Part shown: piece by piece, positions 16,528 to 27,017 of the stretch
Layout of the letters: each line of letters opens with the position of its first letter
Numbering within the stretch: position 1 is the stretch's first letter
DNA from: Rahnella variigena
Lineage (GTDB): Bacteria > Pseudomonadota > Gammaproteobacteria > Enterobacterales > Enterobacteriaceae
Direction: 5' to 3'
Length of the DNA stretch: 64,000 bases
Assembly: GCF_003610915.1 (NCBI RefSeq)
Contig: NZ_NSDJ01000001.1
Location: 2,046,001 to 2,110,000 of the forward strand
Program-made: the position numbers and the translations under genes
The notes under the pieces: generated by a model
Databases searched by the model: none
Told to the model about the DNA's origin: nothing
What the model saw: the letters and a program-made list of their open reading frames with translations, nothing else

Positions 16528-17507
16528 CTGATAAACCGTATAGTTCAAAGCCGGCAGTCAAGGACGACTATACGCAGGATCCACGACGTAACGTTGAGTT
16601 TTCCCATGCACCGCGGAATTACGGTCGCTGGATTGCCTGGATAGTGGTGGTGCTGATTGCCGCGGATGTTCTCTGGGCTGTCTCTCACAATCCCAATTTC
16701 GAATGGCATGTGGTGGCGCAGTGGTTTACGGAAGGCACAGTCATCAAAGGCCTGGGCGTCACGCTCGGCCTTACCGTGGTCTCAATGGTGCTCGGTGTTT
16801 TCATCGGCCTGATGCTGGCGATTGCCCGATTGTCCGACAGCATGCTGCTGCGAAGATTGGCAGGGTTGTACATCTGGTTCTTCCGCGGTACGCCGCTGCT
16901 GGTGCAATTGCTGTTCTGGTACAACATGTCGACGCTGTTCCCTCGGGTGGTGATCGGTATCCCGTTTGGTCCGCAATATTTGAGCTGGAATACCAATGAT
17001 CTGATCACGCCGCTGACGGCAGCGATTGCCGGTCTGGCGCTGAACGAAGCGGCGTATATGGCGGAAATCATCCGCGCCGGTTTGTTATCGGTGGATAACG
17101 GTCAGGCGGAAACTGCGCAGGCGTTCGGCATGAGCCGTGGTCGCGCGTTGCGCCGGATCATCATTCCGCAGGCGATGCGTTCGATTATCCCTCCGACCGG
17201 TAATCAGCTGATCAGCATGATTAAAGCGACGTCGCTGGTCAGTGTTATCGCCATGGGTGATTTGCTGTATTCGGTGCAAACCATCTATAACCGCACCTTT
17301 GAAGTGGTACCGATGCTGATGGTGGCCGTGATCTGGTATCTGTTTATCACGTCATTGCTCAATCTCGGACAGTCGGCGATAGAACGCTATTATTCCCGGG
17401 GTACGCGCCGGACGTTGCCTAATGCGAAGCGACGTCAGAGTAATGCGGAAGAAAAAACCGCGCCGATCATTAACTCGCCGGGTCTGGCCCGAAAGGAGGA
17501 CTTATGA
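16524..17507 (+). CDS. polar amino acid ABC transporter permease
   Basis: A 327-residue HisM/GlnP-type permease. It has a cytoplasmic N-terminal tail of about 35 residues and then about five to six membrane segments. The EAA loop contacting the ATPase reads [17 protein letters not shown]. Only one permease gene is present, so it should act as a homodimer. It overlaps both neighbours by four bases and forms a single translational unit with the binding protein and ATPase. Confidence 0.9.
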   Translation: MTDKPYSSKPAVKDDYTQDPRRNVEFSHAPRNYGRWIAWIVVVLIAADVLWAVSHNPNFEWHVVAQWFTEGTVIKGLGVTLGLTVVSMVLGVFIGLMLAIARLSDSMLLRRLAGLYIWFFRGTPLLVQLLFWYNMSTLFPRVVIGIPFGPQYLSWNTNDLITPLTAAIAGLALNEAAYMAEIIRAGLLSVDNGQAETAQAFGMSRGRALRRIIIPQAMRSIIPPTGNQLISMIKATSLVSVIAMGDLLYSVQTIYNRTFEVVPMLMVAVIWYLFITSLLNLGQSAIERYYSRGTRRTLPNAKRRQSNAEEKTAPIINSPGLARKEDL

Positions 17508-18301
17508 GTCAACTATTATCCGACGCACAGTCATCCGAACCGGCATCGCTGGTGACAGCCCGTAACGTACATAAAAGTTACGGCGATAATGAAGTGCTGA
17601 AAGGCATTGATCTGGATGTGAAACCCAGCGAAGTGGTGGTGATCCTCGGGCCGTCAGGCTCAGGTAAATCGACATTCCTGCGCTGTATTAATCATCTGGA
17701 AGATATCGATCGCGGCTCTATTATGGTGGGCGGTGAGCAAATCGGTTATGAGCTGCGCGGCGACCGTTTGCATAAATTGCCTGAACGGGCGATTGCGCGC
17801 CAGCGCCGGGATATCGGCATGGTGTTTCAGCAATTCAATCTTTATCCGCACATGACCGTGCTGCAAAACATTATTGAAGCCCCGGTCGGCGTGCATAAAG
17901 AAAGCCGTCAGGACGCAGAGAAATATGCACGTGAGTTGCTGCAAAAGGTCGGGCTGAGCGATAAGGCCGATGCGTATCCGCGCCATCTTTCCGGCGGACA
18001 ACAGCAGCGCGTCGCGATTGCCCGTGCGCTGGCAGTGAAACCTAAACTGATGTTGTTTGATGAACCGACTTCAGCGCTTGACCCTGAACTGGTGGGCGAG
18101 GTGCTTGCGACTATGCGCGATCTGGCGCAGCAGGGGCTGACCATGATTGTGGTCACCCATGAAATCGGTTTTGCGAAAGAAGCAGCGGACCGAGTGGTGT
18201 TTATGGATCGCGGGGTGGTGGTTGAGCAGGGCGCGGCAGATGAGGTGCTGGTGAATCCCCAGCATCCTCGCACGCAGGCATTCCTGAGCCGCTTCATCTG
18301 A
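17504..18301 (+). CDS. polar amino acid ABC transporter ATP-binding subunit
   Basis: 265 residues. Walker [10 protein letters not shown] is at 49-57, the signature LSGGQ at 162-166, Walker B LMLFDEP at 182-188, and the switch histidine in V-V-T-H-E. This is a GlnQ/HisP-type ATPase that powers import through the preceding permease. It overlaps the permease gene by four bases and is the last gene of the operon. No clear terminator follows; the next 330 bases hold a GGDEF-like remnant on the other strand. Confidence 0.93.
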   Translation: MSQLLSDAQSSEPASLVTARNVHKSYGDNEVLKGIDLDVKPSEVVVILGPSGSGKSTFLRCINHLEDIDRGSIMVGGEQIGYELRGDRLHKLPERAIARQRRDIGMVFQQFNLYPHMTVLQNIIEAPVGVHKESRQDAEKYARELLQKVGLSDKADAYPRHLSGGQQQRVAIARALAVKPKLMLFDEPTSALDPELVGEVLATMRDLAQQGLTMIVVTHEIGFAKEAADRVVFMDRGVVVEQGAADEVLVNPQHPRTQAFLSRFI

Positions 18302-18334
18302 TAACGGCGGGCAGAACACGGGAAAGCGATAGTT

Positions 18335-18472
18335 TTACTCTGCTATTTCAACCCGGTTCCGCCCGTTTTTCTTCGCCTCAAACACCACATGGTCGGGCGG
18401 GCTAATCGGGCGTGTAAAACGGGTCGAAATCAAAGTCGAAGTGGTTTTGCTGTAAATAAAGACAGAATTACT
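18335..18472 (-). pseudogene. remnant of a GGDEF-domain C terminus
   Basis: Minus-strand open frame of 45 sense codons between stops, with no start codon or ribosome site. Its last 19 codons, 18338-18394, read D-H-V-V-F-E-A-K-K-N-G-R-N-R-V-E, which fits the closing motif of GGDEF domains (D-x-A-L-Y-x-A-K-x-x-G-R-N-R-V). Nothing upstream resembles the rest of a cyclase, so it is most likely a decayed relic. The 18302-18637 gap holds nothing else recognisable apart from the tatE leader. Confidence 0.55.
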
Positions 18473-18637
18473 TTATGAGCAGGCTATTCACGCTCATAAT
18501 ACCTCACTATGGTCATAATGCGCACAGTTCTGGATCCGTTCTGTTACATTTTCGGGTTGTATTAACGTCGCGAATGGCCATTAATAACGACAAATTGTCA
18601 CTGCTGTTTTCCAGCACTCAGTGTAAAGAAGGTATGT

Positions 18638-18844
18638 ATGGAAGGTCTAAGTATTACTAAATTGTTGGTGGTCGGCGTGCTGATCGTCCTGTTGTTCGGT
18701 ACCAGCAAACTGCGTTCTCTGGGCGGCGACCTGGGTGCAGCACTGCGTGGCTTCAAGAAAGCCATGAATGATGATCCGGCTCCGGCAGCTGCTGAAAAAA
18801 CAGCAGAAGCTAAACCGGCTGAACGCGTAGAGCACAAAGACTGA
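18638..18844 (+). CDS. tatE: Sec-independent translocase component TatE
   Basis: 68 residues: a short periplasmic N terminus, one membrane span (about 7-22), the FGTSKLR hinge, and an amphipathic helix ([14 protein letters not shown]) followed by an Ala/Glu/Pro-rich tail. It is a TatA paralogue that joins the twin-arginine translocation complex and can partly replace TatA. AAGG precedes ATG. It lies next to lipA as in E. coli and ends in a shared bidirectional terminator. Confidence 0.94.
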   Translation: MEGLSITKLLVVGVLIVLLFGTSKLRSLGGDLGAALRGFKKAMNDDPAPAAAEKTAEAKPAERVEHKD

Positions 18845-18873
18845 GTCTGACTCAATTACGTTTTCCGGGCATG

Positions 18874-18905
18874 AAAAAAGGTTGTTCTCACGAACAACCT
18901 TTTTT
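18874..18905. terminator. bidirectional terminator between tatE and lipA
   Basis: AGGTTGTTC / GAACAACCT stem (18879-18900) with A residues before and T residues after, so it works on both strands. Confidence 0.9.
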
Positions 18906-18965
18906 GTTTTCGGCGATAAGAAGTAACAAAATATTAAACGCAGTGCCGGAGCACCACGTCAGACT

Positions 18966-19931
18966 TTATTTAACTTCTAAGCCTTTGGCTTGCAGATCGG
19001 CGTGATAAGAAGAACGCACGAACGGGCCGCAGGCTGCATGGGTGAAGCCCATTTCCATCGCCGCTTCTTTCATCTGGTCAAACTCTTCCGGGCTCACGTA
19101 ACGCTGTACCGGCAGGTGGTGACGGCTTGGCTGTAAATACTGGCCGAGCGTCAGCATGGTCACACCATGGCGACGCAGGTCGCGCATCACTTCGATGATT
19201 TCTTCGTTGGTTTCACCCAGACCGACCATCAGGCCAGATTTGGTTGGGATTTCCGGGTGCGCTTCTTTAAAGCGTTGCAGCAAGGTCAGTGACCATTCGT
19301 AGTTCGCGCCAGGACGAACCTGACGGTAAACGCGTGGCACGTTTTCCAGATTGTGGTTAAACACATCCGGCGGGCTGGCATTGAGAATGTCCAGTGCGCG
19401 ATCCATACGGCCACGGAAATCCGGTACCAGCGTTTCGATTTTGATTGTCGGGTTTTTCGCGCGGATTGCCGTAATACAATCAGCAAAGTGCTGAGCACCG
19501 CCGTCGCGCAGATCATCACGGTCAACAGAGGTGATAACCACATAACGCAGACCCATATCCGAGATGGTTTGCGCCAGTTTTTCTGGCTCATTGGTGTCTG
19601 GTGCGGTCGGACGACCATGTGCCACGTCGCAGAACGGGCAGCGACGGGTACAAATAGCGCCCAGGATCATGAAGGTCGCGGTGCCGTGGTTGAAGCATTC
19701 GGAAAGGTTAGGACAAGCCGCTTCTTCACAGACAGAATGCAGGCCGTTCTTGCGCAGCGCTGATTTAATGCCCTGAATTTTCGTTGAGTCGGCAGGTAAT
19801 TTGATTTTCATCCATGCCGGCTTACGTAACATTTCCTGCCGGTCACTGACCACGGTTTTCACCGGGATTAACGCCATCTTGTCTGCATCGCGGTATTTGA
19901 CGCCGCGTTCCATCTGAATCGGTTTACTCAT
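18966..19931 (-). CDS. lipA: lipoyl synthase
   Basis: A 321-residue radical SAM enzyme that inserts sulfur at C6 and C8 of protein-bound octanoate. The auxiliary cluster cysteines are C68, C73 and C79. The radical SAM cluster cysteines C94, C98 and C101 lie in C-T-R-R-C-P-F-C. Both sets are in the E. coli spacing. The C-terminal R-S-S-Y-H-A segment, which supplies the serine ligand of the auxiliary cluster, is intact. It acts on E2 subunits and GcvH after LipB. Unlike E. coli, no LysR gene (ybeF) separates it from lipB. Confidence 0.97.
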   Translation of the reverse strand: MSKPIQMERGVKYRDADKMALIPVKTVVSDRQEMLRKPAWMKIKLPADSTKIQGIKSALRKNGLHSVCEEAACPNLSECFNHGTATFMILGAICTRRCPFCDVAHGRPTAPDTNEPEKLAQTISDMGLRYVVITSVDRDDLRDGGAQHFADCITAIRAKNPTIKIETLVPDFRGRMDRALDILNASPPDVFNHNLENVPRVYRQVRPGANYEWSLTLLQRFKEAHPEIPTKSGLMVGLGETNEEIIEVMRDLRRHGVTMLTLGQYLQPSRHHLPVQRYVSPEEFDQMKEAAMEMGFTHAACGPFVRSSYHADLQAKGLEVK

Positions 19932-20265
19932 AATCTCGCAGCTTCCAGGTTTGTCACTCGTTACCCGAGTTTTTTCAGGACATTCAATGAACTGGCTGAT
20001 TCATCAAAAAAAGTAGAAATAATGCGGAAATTATATCATTGAAGCATCCCTGCGTTCAGCCCTTCGTCATGGCCTGAAGTGCTAAATGCTGCAATTATTT
20101 AACCTTAAACAAGAATAATTCTCGAAAAACCAACCCTGTAATGATTCCAGTGGATTGAAAATATTAACTTTTTCTACAAACACCCCCTGCCGGAGAGGGG
20201 GTGTTAATGGTGTGTAAATATTTTTTCGCAGCAGGTTTTATGACGCAGTTTTGAATCGATGAAAA
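19932..20265. other. lipA-lipB intergenic region without a gene
   Basis: About 330 AT-rich bases. It contains the lipB terminator and presumably the lipA promoter. No ybeF-like gene or remnant was seen on either strand. Confidence 0.6.
20179..20205 (-). terminator. lipB terminator
   Basis: AACACCCCCT (20179-20188) pairs with AGGGGGTGTT (20196-20205) around a seven-base loop. Confidence 0.7.
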
Positions 20266-20949
20266 TCATTCCGCTGAAGAGGAATAGTGTTCAATCTGCC
20301 ACGGCAGATAATCAACCTGCTGATAATCAAGGCGATAGTTAAAGGATTTCACCAGAACAGGCATGACCTGATCGACTGTTAATCCCGGCATTTCCAGACT
20401 GGCCTGAGTCATTTCGAGACCGGCATATCCGCAGGGATTGATCCGGTGGAACGGCTCCAGATCCATATCAATATTCAGCGCCAGACCGTGTAACGAACAG
20501 CCTTTGCGAATGCGCAAACCAAGCGAACAAATCTTCTTGCCATCGACATAGACACCCGGCGCGTCAGCACGCGGATAAGCGTCGATAGAGAAATGCGCCA
20601 GCGTATCCACTACCGTTTGTTCGATAGCTGTGACCAGCTGACGGACGCCGAGCTTTTTGCGCTTGAGATCCACCATCACGTACATCACCTGCTGGCCGGG
20701 ACCGTGATACGTCACCTGACCGCCGCGATCACTCTGGATAACCGGAATATCGCCGGGCATCAGAACATGTTCAGCTTTGCCTGCCTGACCCTGCGTAAAG
20801 ACACGCGGATGCTGAACCAGCCAGATCTCGTCAAGCGAGTCAGCGTTACGGTGTTCAGTGAAGTGGTGCATGGCCAGAGAAACGGGCTCATAAGGCTGAA
20901 GGCCAAGCTGGCGCAGTACGATACGTTCTTGCGGGTTATGTGGTTGCAC
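20266..20949 (-). CDS. lipB: lipoyl(octanoyl) transferase
   Basis: 227 residues. It transfers octanoate from acyl carrier protein to lipoyl domains. The acyl-thioester cysteine is C173 in R-I-N-P-C-G-Y and the general base lysine is K139 in [17 protein letters not shown] (75-86) is the family signature. The predicted start is GTG at 20949; ribosome-site support is weak, so a slightly different start is possible. It lies 76 bases after ybeD and provides the substrate for LipA. Confidence 0.95.
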   Translation of the reverse strand: MQPHNPQERIVLRQLGLQPYEPVSLAMHHFTEHRNADSLDEIWLVQHPRVFTQGQAGKAEHVLMPGDIPVIQSDRGGQVTYHGPGQQVMYVMVDLKRKKLGVRQLVTAIEQTVVDTLAHFSIDAYPRADAPGVYVDGKKICSLGLRIRKGCSLHGLALNIDMDLEPFHRINPCGYAGLEMTQASLEMPGLTVDQVMPVLVKSFNYRLDYQQVDYLPWQIEHYSSSAE

Positions 20950-21025
20950 GGCAGTTATCGTCAGTCAGGGAAGGGGAGAACGCGCGACAGTGTTGTGGCT
21001 CCCGCGCGTATCGGTCAGAAAGGGC

Positions 21026-21289
21026 TTACAGCACCATGCGGACAATTTCGATATTGCCCAGCTCATCGTACAGGGTCTCGACCTGATCGATGTGGGTGGC
21101 AGTGATCGTAATAGAAACGGAGTGATAATTCCCTTTACTGCTCGGTTTTACCTGAGGATTGTAGTCACCAGGCGCATGGCGTTGCACGACTTCCACAACC
21201 TGGTCCACCAGCTCGGGTTGTGCCAGGCCCATTACTTTGTAAGTAAAGGGACAAGGGAATTCGAGCAGTTCGTTCAGTTTGGTTTTCAT
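21026..21289 (-). CDS. ybeD: DUF493 family protein YbeD
   Basis: 87 residues, beginning [14 protein letters not shown] use ATG 21289, preceded by GGAG; an in-frame GTG two codons upstream is unlikely. YbeD has a small ferredoxin-like alpha/beta fold resembling regulatory domains of amino acid enzymes; its role is unproven, and it is usually found next to lipB. It lies between dacA and lipB in the same direction, after a hairpin that may reduce read-through from dacA. Confidence 0.93.
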   Translation of the reverse strand: MKTKLNELLEFPCPFTYKVMGLAQPELVDQVVEVVQRHAPGDYNPQVKPSSKGNYHSVSITITATHIDQVETLYDELGNIEIVRMVL

Positions 21290-21341
21290 GTGCACTCCAG
21301 CGTGTTGTACAGCGTATTAAGTTTTGTCTCTGAAAGTATAA

Positions 21342-21359
21342 CTCCCGCCGTAGCGGGAG
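21342..21359 (-). terminator. hairpin between dacA and ybeD
   Basis: CTCCCGC-cgta-GCGGGAG is a perfect seven-base stem with four-base loop. On the minus strand it is followed by TTATACTTTC. It is either a partial terminator or an mRNA-stabilising element. Confidence 0.6.
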
Positions 21360-21413
21360 CCATAATCTATACCGGTTATATGGGGATTGTTGCAAACTTT
21401 TTCAAGAAGCCAC

Positions 21414-22622
21414 TTAACCGAACCAGTGGTGGAACATCAGTTTGATGTAATCCACGATGCGACCAAAGAAGCCGCCTTCTTTCACTTCGTTCATCACCAC
21501 CAGAGGGCGCTCATCAATGGTTTTACCATCAAGCTGGAAGTTGATTGAGCCAACCACCTGATTTTTCTGCAACGGCGCGTGCAGTTCAGGAGTGTTCAGC
21601 ACGTAGCTGGCTTTCAGGTCTTTCATACGGCCACGTGGGATGGTCAGGTATGCATCTTTTTCGACACCCAGCGCGACACGGTCGGTATCGCCAAACCAGA
21701 CTGGCTCAGAGGCAAACTCTTTCCCGGCTTTCAGCGGAGAAACCGTTTCGAAGAAGCGGAAGCCCCAGGTCAGCAGCTTTTTACTTTCAACTTCACGACC
21801 TTTGTAGGTGTGACCGCCCATGACGGCAGAGATCAGACGCATCTGGCCTTCAGTCGCGGAAGCCACCAGGTTGTAACCTGCTGAATCGGTATGACCGGTT
21901 TTAATGCCGTCAACATTCAGACTGTTATCCCACAGCAAACCATTACGGTTCATCTGGCGGATATTGTTGAAGGTGAATTCTTTCTCTTTATAGGTGGCGT
22001 ATTCTTCCGGCACATCACGGATCAGCGCCTGACCAATCAGCGCCATATCACGGGCAGAGCTGTACTGACCGGCGGCATCAAGACCATGAACGGTACCGAA
22101 ATGGGTATTTTTCAGACCCAGCGCGTTCACGTAGTTGTTCATGATGGCGACGAAAGCGTCCTGGCTGCCGGCAACATGGTCGGCCATCGCCACACAGGCG
22201 TCATTACCTGATTGCAAGATAATACCGCGGTTCAGTTCAGAAACCGGCACGCGATCGCCTGGTTTTAAGAACATCAGGGAAGAGCCTTTGAACACCGGAT
22301 TGCCGGTTGCCCAGGCGTCCTGACCGACGGTCACGATATCGGTTGGAGAGATTTTGCCGGCTTTAATAGACTGACCAATAACATAACTGGTCATCATTTT
22401 TGTCAGGCTGGCAGGGTCGCGGCGTGCGTCGGCATTCATTTCTGCCAAAACTTTACCGGAGTTGTAGTCGATCAGGACATAGGCTTCAGCATCAATTTGC
22501 GGAACGCCAGGGATCATTGTTTTTAAATTAACATCGTCGGCATAGGCGGACGCTGCACTTAAAGTGATTACGGTGCCAAATGCGAGGCTTTTGACTAAAC
22601 GTGAAGTATTTACAAGTTTCAT
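21414..22622 (-). CDS. dacA: D-alanyl-D-alanine carboxypeptidase, PBP5
   Basis: 402 residues with a cleaved signal peptide (about 1-28, ending A-Y-A). The penicillin-binding motifs are S72-L-T-K75, S138-G-N140 and K241-T-G243. After the transpeptidase-like domain comes a beta-rich C-terminal domain, and the last ~18 residues form an amphipathic helix ([14 protein letters not shown]) that anchors it to the periplasmic face of the inner membrane. It trims the fifth D-Ala of peptidoglycan stem peptides and helps keep rod shape. It is separate from rlpA by 170 bases. Confidence 0.96.
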   Translation of the reverse strand: MKLVNTSRLVKSLAFGTVITLSAASAYADDVNLKTMIPGVPQIDAEAYVLIDYNSGKVLAEMNADARRDPASLTKMMTSYVIGQSIKAGKISPTDIVTVGQDAWATGNPVFKGSSLMFLKPGDRVPVSELNRGIILQSGNDACVAMADHVAGSQDAFVAIMNNYVNALGLKNTHFGTVHGLDAAGQYSSARDMALIGQALIRDVPEEYATYKEKEFTFNNIRQMNRNGLLWDNSLNVDGIKTGHTDSAGYNLVASATEGQMRLISAVMGGHTYKGREVESKKLLTWGFRFFETVSPLKAGKEFASEPVWFGDTDRVALGVEKDAYLTIPRGRMKDLKASYVLNTPELHAPLQKNQVVGSINFQLDGKTIDERPLVVMNEVKEGGFFGRIVDYIKLMFHHWFG

Positions 22623-22726
22623 GATCGGGACAACAACATCCGTGGGAGTAAGTGATAAACGTGCGCCACTATAGCAGAAGAGTCATAAGTCAGACATCTT
22701 CGATTACCGGCGCTTACTGATTTTTA

Positions 22727-22765
22727 CTTATAAGACAGAGCTCTTATTAGACAGAGCACTTATAA
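22727..22765. repeat. short tandem repeat, 2.4 copies of a 16-base unit
   Basis: Units CTTATAAGACAGAGCT and CTTATTAGACAGAGCA are followed by a partial third unit CTTATAA. It lies just before the rlpA terminator hairpin, in the dacA-rlpA gap. Confidence 0.8.
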
Positions 22766-22785
22766 AAACGGGGCCGCAGCCCCGT
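22764..22785 (-). terminator. rlpA terminator
   Basis: ACGGGGC (22768-22774) pairs with GCCCCGT (22779-22785). On the minus strand five T residues follow. Confidence 0.85.
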
Positions 22786-22794
22786 ATTTCTAAA

Positions 22795-23946
22795 TTACAT
22801 ACTGGCAGTGACGAAAGACTGCTGCTGGGCTTCGCTGGCCAGTCGCTGTTTCAGCTGTTCGGCCTGCTGGCGGGTGCTGAACGGACCAAGCTGCACGCGA
22901 TAGGTGCTGCCATTGGCCTGGACTTTACCGGGTACAGAGAAACGCTGGCTGAGGCTTTTTTGCCACAGTTGCGCATTCTGAGGATTACTCAGTGCGCCAA
23001 CCTGTACCATAAATCCCGAGGAAGGAACGGCAGTGGTATGCGCAGGCGCTGCGGAGGCAGCAGTTGCTGCTACCGGCGCGGCACTGGCGACAGCAACCGG
23101 TGCTGCCACCGGTTCGCTGCCTTCTAACACTCCCTGACGCAGAGGTGTTGGCGCACTCAGAAATCCGCCGCCGCTGCTGTTACCGGACATCGTGGTCGCT
23201 GCTGGTGCAGAGGCTACGGCGGCGTTGTTATCTTCTTCATTGGTTAATGGCGCAGCATTCGGATTACTCAGGGTGCTGTTGCTGATCGGACGCACATCTG
23301 ACGTATCGACCGGTTGAGCGCTCAGCGTTGGCGTGCCCATGCTGCTGGCACCTAAACTTGGACGTGACGGCAGGGCGTAAGATTGTTTAGCGACAGTCGT
23401 ACCAATCGTACCCGGTCCGGACAATGTGCCGTCTTGTGCCACATTAATGAAATCGATACGGACTTTAGTGCTGTTGGTCAGATTCAGGCGATCTGCGGCC
23501 GCCTGTGACAGGTCAATGATTTTGCCCGGCACATAAGGACCACGGTCGTTAACACGCACAACCAGCATACGGCCTGTTGCCATGTTGGTGACGCGAACAT
23601 AGCTTGGGATCGGCAGTGTCGGGTGCGCAGCGGTCATGGCACTCGGGTCGAATTCTTCACCGATTGCCGTGGTGTTGCCGCCATTTTCCTGACCGTACCA
23701 GGCAGCCTGACCGACCTGAGAGAAGTTAGACGGGTCTTTGATGATCTTATAGGTTTTACCGTTAACGGTATAATCCTGCATCGTGCCCTGATTATAAGGT
23801 TCGTAACGCGGATCAGCCCCGCCGATTTCCACCACAGGGCCGTTATAGGCTTGTTGCGGTGCCGGTTGTTGTTGCTGAGTATCTTCAGTGGCGCAACCAC
23901 TTAACAGCAAACCGATAATGACAGCTCCAAGCCACTCCTTACGCAT
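22795..23946 (-). CDS. rlpA: septal ring lytic transglycosylase RlpA, lipoprotein
   Basis: 383 residues. The lipoprotein signal ends L-L-S-G-C with C18 lipidated. A double-psi beta-barrel domain spans about 75-170 (G-Q-A-A-W-Y-G to V-N-D-R-G-P-Y). A long Ala/Pro/Ser-rich linker follows, then a C-terminal SPOR domain (about 310-383, F-M-V-Q-V-G-A to R-V-Q-L-G-P-F) that binds denuded glycan at the septum. In some species RlpA is a lytic transglycosylase for denuded glycan; E. coli RlpA has not shown activity. It lies ten bases after mrdB. Confidence 0.95.
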   Translation of the reverse strand: MRKEWLGAVIIGLLLSGCATEDTQQQQPAPQQAYNGPVVEIGGADPRYEPYNQGTMQDYTVNGKTYKIIKDPSNFSQVGQAAWYGQENGGNTTAIGEEFDPSAMTAAHPTLPIPSYVRVTNMATGRMLVVRVNDRGPYVPGKIIDLSQAAADRLNLTNSTKVRIDFINVAQDGTLSGPGTIGTTVAKQSYALPSRPSLGASSMGTPTLSAQPVDTSDVRPISNSTLSNPNAAPLTNEEDNNAAVASAPAATTMSGNSSGGGFLSAPTPLRQGVLEGSEPVAAPVAVASAAPVAATAASAAPAHTTAVPSSGFMVQVGALSNPQNAQLWQKSLSQRFSVPGKVQANGSTYRVQLGPFSTRQQAEQLKQRLASEAQQQSFVTASM

Positions 23947-23955
23947 TGCTCACCT

Positions 23956-25068
23956 CTATAAATTTTTTGACAACATTTTTCGATGAGTATGTATCGACAT
24001 GACGATACCAAACCCTGCCATTAGCACGATGAGTGCTGACCCGCCATAGCTGACCAGAGGCAAAGGTACCCCAACTACCGGGACAATACCACTGACCATG
24101 CCGATGTTAACAAAGACATAAACGAACAGAATCAGCATCAGTCCGCCGGACATGACACGCCCGAAAGTTGTTTGCGCATTGGCGGCGATCACCAGACCAC
24201 GCATGATCAGGCACAGGTACAGCCCCAGCAGCACCAGCACGCCAATCAGGCCCAGTTCTTCGGCCAGTACGGCAAAGATAAAGTCGGTGTGTCGTTCCGG
24301 CAGGAATTCCAGCTGTGACTGCGTACCGTGCAGCCAGCCTTTACCGGATAGTCCGCCCGAACCGATAGCAATTTTCGACTGAATAATATGATAGCCGGCT
24401 CCCAGCGGATCGCTTTCCGGATCGAGGAGCATCATAACGCGGTCGCGCTGATAATCGTGCATCAGGAAGAACCACAAAATCGGGATAAACGCGGCAACCA
24501 GAATGGCGGCGACGGCGATCAGTTTCCAGCTCATACCGGAAAGAAACAGCACGAACAGACCTGAGGCGGCAATCAGAATCGAGGTGCCGAGATCGGGCTG
24601 CGCGGCCACCAGCAGGGTAGGGATGAAGATCAGCGCCAGTGCGATAGCGGTATTTTTCAGTGACGGCGGACAGACGTCGCGGTTAATAAAGCGCGCGACC
24701 ATTAGCGGCACGGCGATCTTCGCCAGTTCCGAGGGCTGGAATTTGATAATCCCCAGATCCAGCCAGCGCTGTGCACCTTTACTGATACTGCCGAACGCAT
24801 CTACCAGCACTAACAGGAAGACGCAGAAGATATAAAGATAGGGCGCCCAGCTTTCATAAACGCGCGGCGGGATTTGCGCCATGACCAGCATGATCACCAG
24901 ACCCATCAGGATCTGGCCGATTTTACGTTCCATCATGCCCATGTCCTGACCGCTGGCGCTCCACATGACAAACGCACTGTATGTCAGCAGCGCAAGTATG
25001 ATCAGCAACATCGTCAGGTCGATATGCATTTTCGACCACAATGATCTTTTCTGTTGGTTCTCAGTCAT
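23956..25068 (-). CDS. mrdB: peptidoglycan glycosyltransferase RodA (MrdB)
   Basis: A 370-residue SEDS-family protein with about ten membrane segments. It polymerises lipid II for cell elongation in complex with PBP2. Family markers are present: the W-S-A-S-G stretch near residue 37, A-A-Q-P-D-L-G-T-S with the essential aspartate, and the C-terminal [11 protein letters not shown]. It nearly matches E. coli RodA throughout. It follows mrdA by six bases in one elongasome operon. Confidence 0.97.
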   Translation of the reverse strand: MTENQQKRSLWSKMHIDLTMLLIILALLTYSAFVMWSASGQDMGMMERKIGQILMGLVIMLVMAQIPPRVYESWAPYLYIFCVFLLVLVDAFGSISKGAQRWLDLGIIKFQPSELAKIAVPLMVARFINRDVCPPSLKNTAIALALIFIPTLLVAAQPDLGTSILIAASGLFVLFLSGMSWKLIAVAAILVAAFIPILWFFLMHDYQRDRVMMLLDPESDPLGAGYHIIQSKIAIGSGGLSGKGWLHGTQSQLEFLPERHTDFIFAVLAEELGLIGVLVLLGLYLCLIMRGLVIAANAQTTFGRVMSGGLMLILFVYVFVNIGMVSGIVPVVGVPLPLVSYGGSALIVLMAGFGIVMSIHTHRKMLSKNL

Positions 25069-25074
25069 TGACGG

Positions 25075-26979
25075 TTAATCACCTTCGGTTCCCGGCGGCG
25101 CTGGCGCGTCAGCCGGTAATTGTGTCGTATTGTCGCCCAGTAAAATATGGTCGAGTATCTGGCGGGAAATGGTCCCCACTGCCGGACCTGCACCGCCATT
25201 CTCCAGCACCACGGCCACGGCCACGGTCGGTTTATCGTACGGTGCGAAAGAGGTCATCAGCTTATGGTCACGCAGATGCTCAGCGATTTTATGCGCATTA
25301 TAGATTTCATTGGCTTTCAAACCGTAAACTTGTGCTGTCCCGGATTTGGCCGCTGCTTTGTAAGGCGCATCAGCAAAATATTTGCGCGCAGTCCCGTTTG
25401 GACGGTTAGCTACGCCGTACATCCCGTCTTTGGCAATTTCCCAATAGCCGGAATGGATATCACCAATTTGCGTGGTTTCCTGTTGCTTATAAGGCACGAG
25501 CTGCCCGTCAACTTTGGTACTCAGCAGTAAATGCGGTGTTTTGACATTGCCGTCATTAATCAGTGTGGTCATGGCCTTCATGATTTGAACCGGAGTTGCT
25601 GTCCAGTAGCCCTGACCGATACCGACCGGAATGGTGTCGCCCTGATACCACGGTTTTTTGAAGCGTTTAAACTTCCAGTCACGGTTTGGCATATTACCGC
25701 TGCGTTCTTCCGATAAATCAATGCCGCTGTAGTGCCCGTAACCAAATTTACCCATCCACTCGGAAAGGCGGTCGATCCCCATATCATAAGCCACCTGATA
25801 GAAGAAGGTATCAGCCGATTCCTCAAGTGCTTTGGTGACATTCAGACGACCATGCCCCCAGTGTTTCCAGTCGCGATAACGCTTGTCAGATCCCGGCAAC
25901 TGCCACCAGCCCGGATCGAACAACGACGTGTTTTTAGTGATTACGCCAGAGGTCAGTGCTGAAACCGAAATGTATGGTTTCACGGTCGAGGCCGGCGGGT
26001 AAACACCCTGCGTGGTACGGTTAATCAGCGGTTTGTTCGGGTCGTTAAGAAGACCGCTGTAATCCTTGCTGGAGATGCCATCTACAAACAGGTTCGGATC
26101 ATAACTTGGGTTGGACACCAGCGCGCGGATCGCCCCATCGCGTGGATCGGTCACCACCACGGCGGCGCGGCTGCCGGTCAGCAATACTTCAATGTATTGC
26201 TGCAAAGGCAGGTCGATAGTCAGGTAAATATCTTTCCCCGCCTGAGGCGGTTCTTCGTGAAGCTGGCGGATAACGCGGCCGCGGTTATTAACTTCTACCT
26301 CTTCGTAGCCGGTTTTGCCGTGCAGGGTATCTTCGTAATAACGCTCAATGCCGAGCTTACCAATGTCGTGCGTCGCCGCGTAGTTGGCGAGAATGCCGTC
26401 TTTATCCAGACGTTCTACGTCGCGGTCGTTAATTTTCGACACGTAGCCGATCACGTGCGTCAGTGCAGAGCCGTAAGGGTAATAGCGACGCTGATAGCCT
26501 TTGACTTCAACGCCGGGGAAATGGAACTGGTTCACGGAGAAACGCGCGACCTGAACTTCTGTCAGGGCTGTTTTTACCGCAATTGAAGTGAAACGCCGCG
26601 AGCGCTGACGTTCTTTCTTGAAGTTTTCGATATCTTCATCGGTGAGATCAACAATCGGTCTGAGGCCTTCGAGCGTAGCCTGCAAATCGTCAACCTTTTC
26701 CGGCACCAGTTCCAGCTGATAAATAGTTCGGTTCAGCGCCAGCGGGGTGCCGTTGCGGTCATAGATAATCCCGCGGCTTGGCGCAATCGGCACCAGCTTG
26801 ATGCGGTTATCGTTGGAACGGGTTTGGTAATCCTGAAACCGGACGATTTGCAGGTTATAGAGATTGAAGGCCAGGACACCGCTAAGTAGCAGAATGCCGA
26901 TGAACGCCACCAGTGCACGGCGCACAAAGAGGGCTGATTCAGCCGTATAGTCGCGAAAAGGGTTACGATCTATTTTCAT
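25075..26979 (-). CDS. mrdA: peptidoglycan D,D-transpeptidase PBP2
   Basis: 634 residues. One N-terminal membrane anchor (about 21-42) is followed by the pedestal domain and the transpeptidase domain. Active-site motifs are S331-T-V-K334, the S-A-D triad, and K-S-G-T-A-Q near residue 547. It cross-links side-wall peptidoglycan with RodA and MreBCD and is the mecillinam target. The C-terminal tail is rich in Pro/Ala. It lies 38 bases after rlmH in the same direction. Confidence 0.97.
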   Translation of the reverse strand: MKIDRNPFRDYTAESALFVRRALVAFIGILLLSGVLAFNLYNLQIVRFQDYQTRSNDNRIKLVPIAPSRGIIYDRNGTPLALNRTIYQLELVPEKVDDLQATLEGLRPIVDLTDEDIENFKKERQRSRRFTSIAVKTALTEVQVARFSVNQFHFPGVEVKGYQRRYYPYGSALTHVIGYVSKINDRDVERLDKDGILANYAATHDIGKLGIERYYEDTLHGKTGYEEVEVNNRGRVIRQLHEEPPQAGKDIYLTIDLPLQQYIEVLLTGSRAAVVVTDPRDGAIRALVSNPSYDPNLFVDGISSKDYSGLLNDPNKPLINRTTQGVYPPASTVKPYISVSALTSGVITKNTSLFDPGWWQLPGSDKRYRDWKHWGHGRLNVTKALEESADTFFYQVAYDMGIDRLSEWMGKFGYGHYSGIDLSEERSGNMPNRDWKFKRFKKPWYQGDTIPVGIGQGYWTATPVQIMKAMTTLINDGNVKTPHLLLSTKVDGQLVPYKQQETTQIGDIHSGYWEIAKDGMYGVANRPNGTARKYFADAPYKAAAKSGTAQVYGLKANEIYNAHKIAEHLRDHKLMTSFAPYDKPTVAVAVVLENGGAGPAVGTISRQILDHILLGDNTTQLPADAPAPPGTEGD

Positions 26980-27017
26980 CCCACTACTTAATTCATGTTG
27001 CTGACATTCACCACCCG

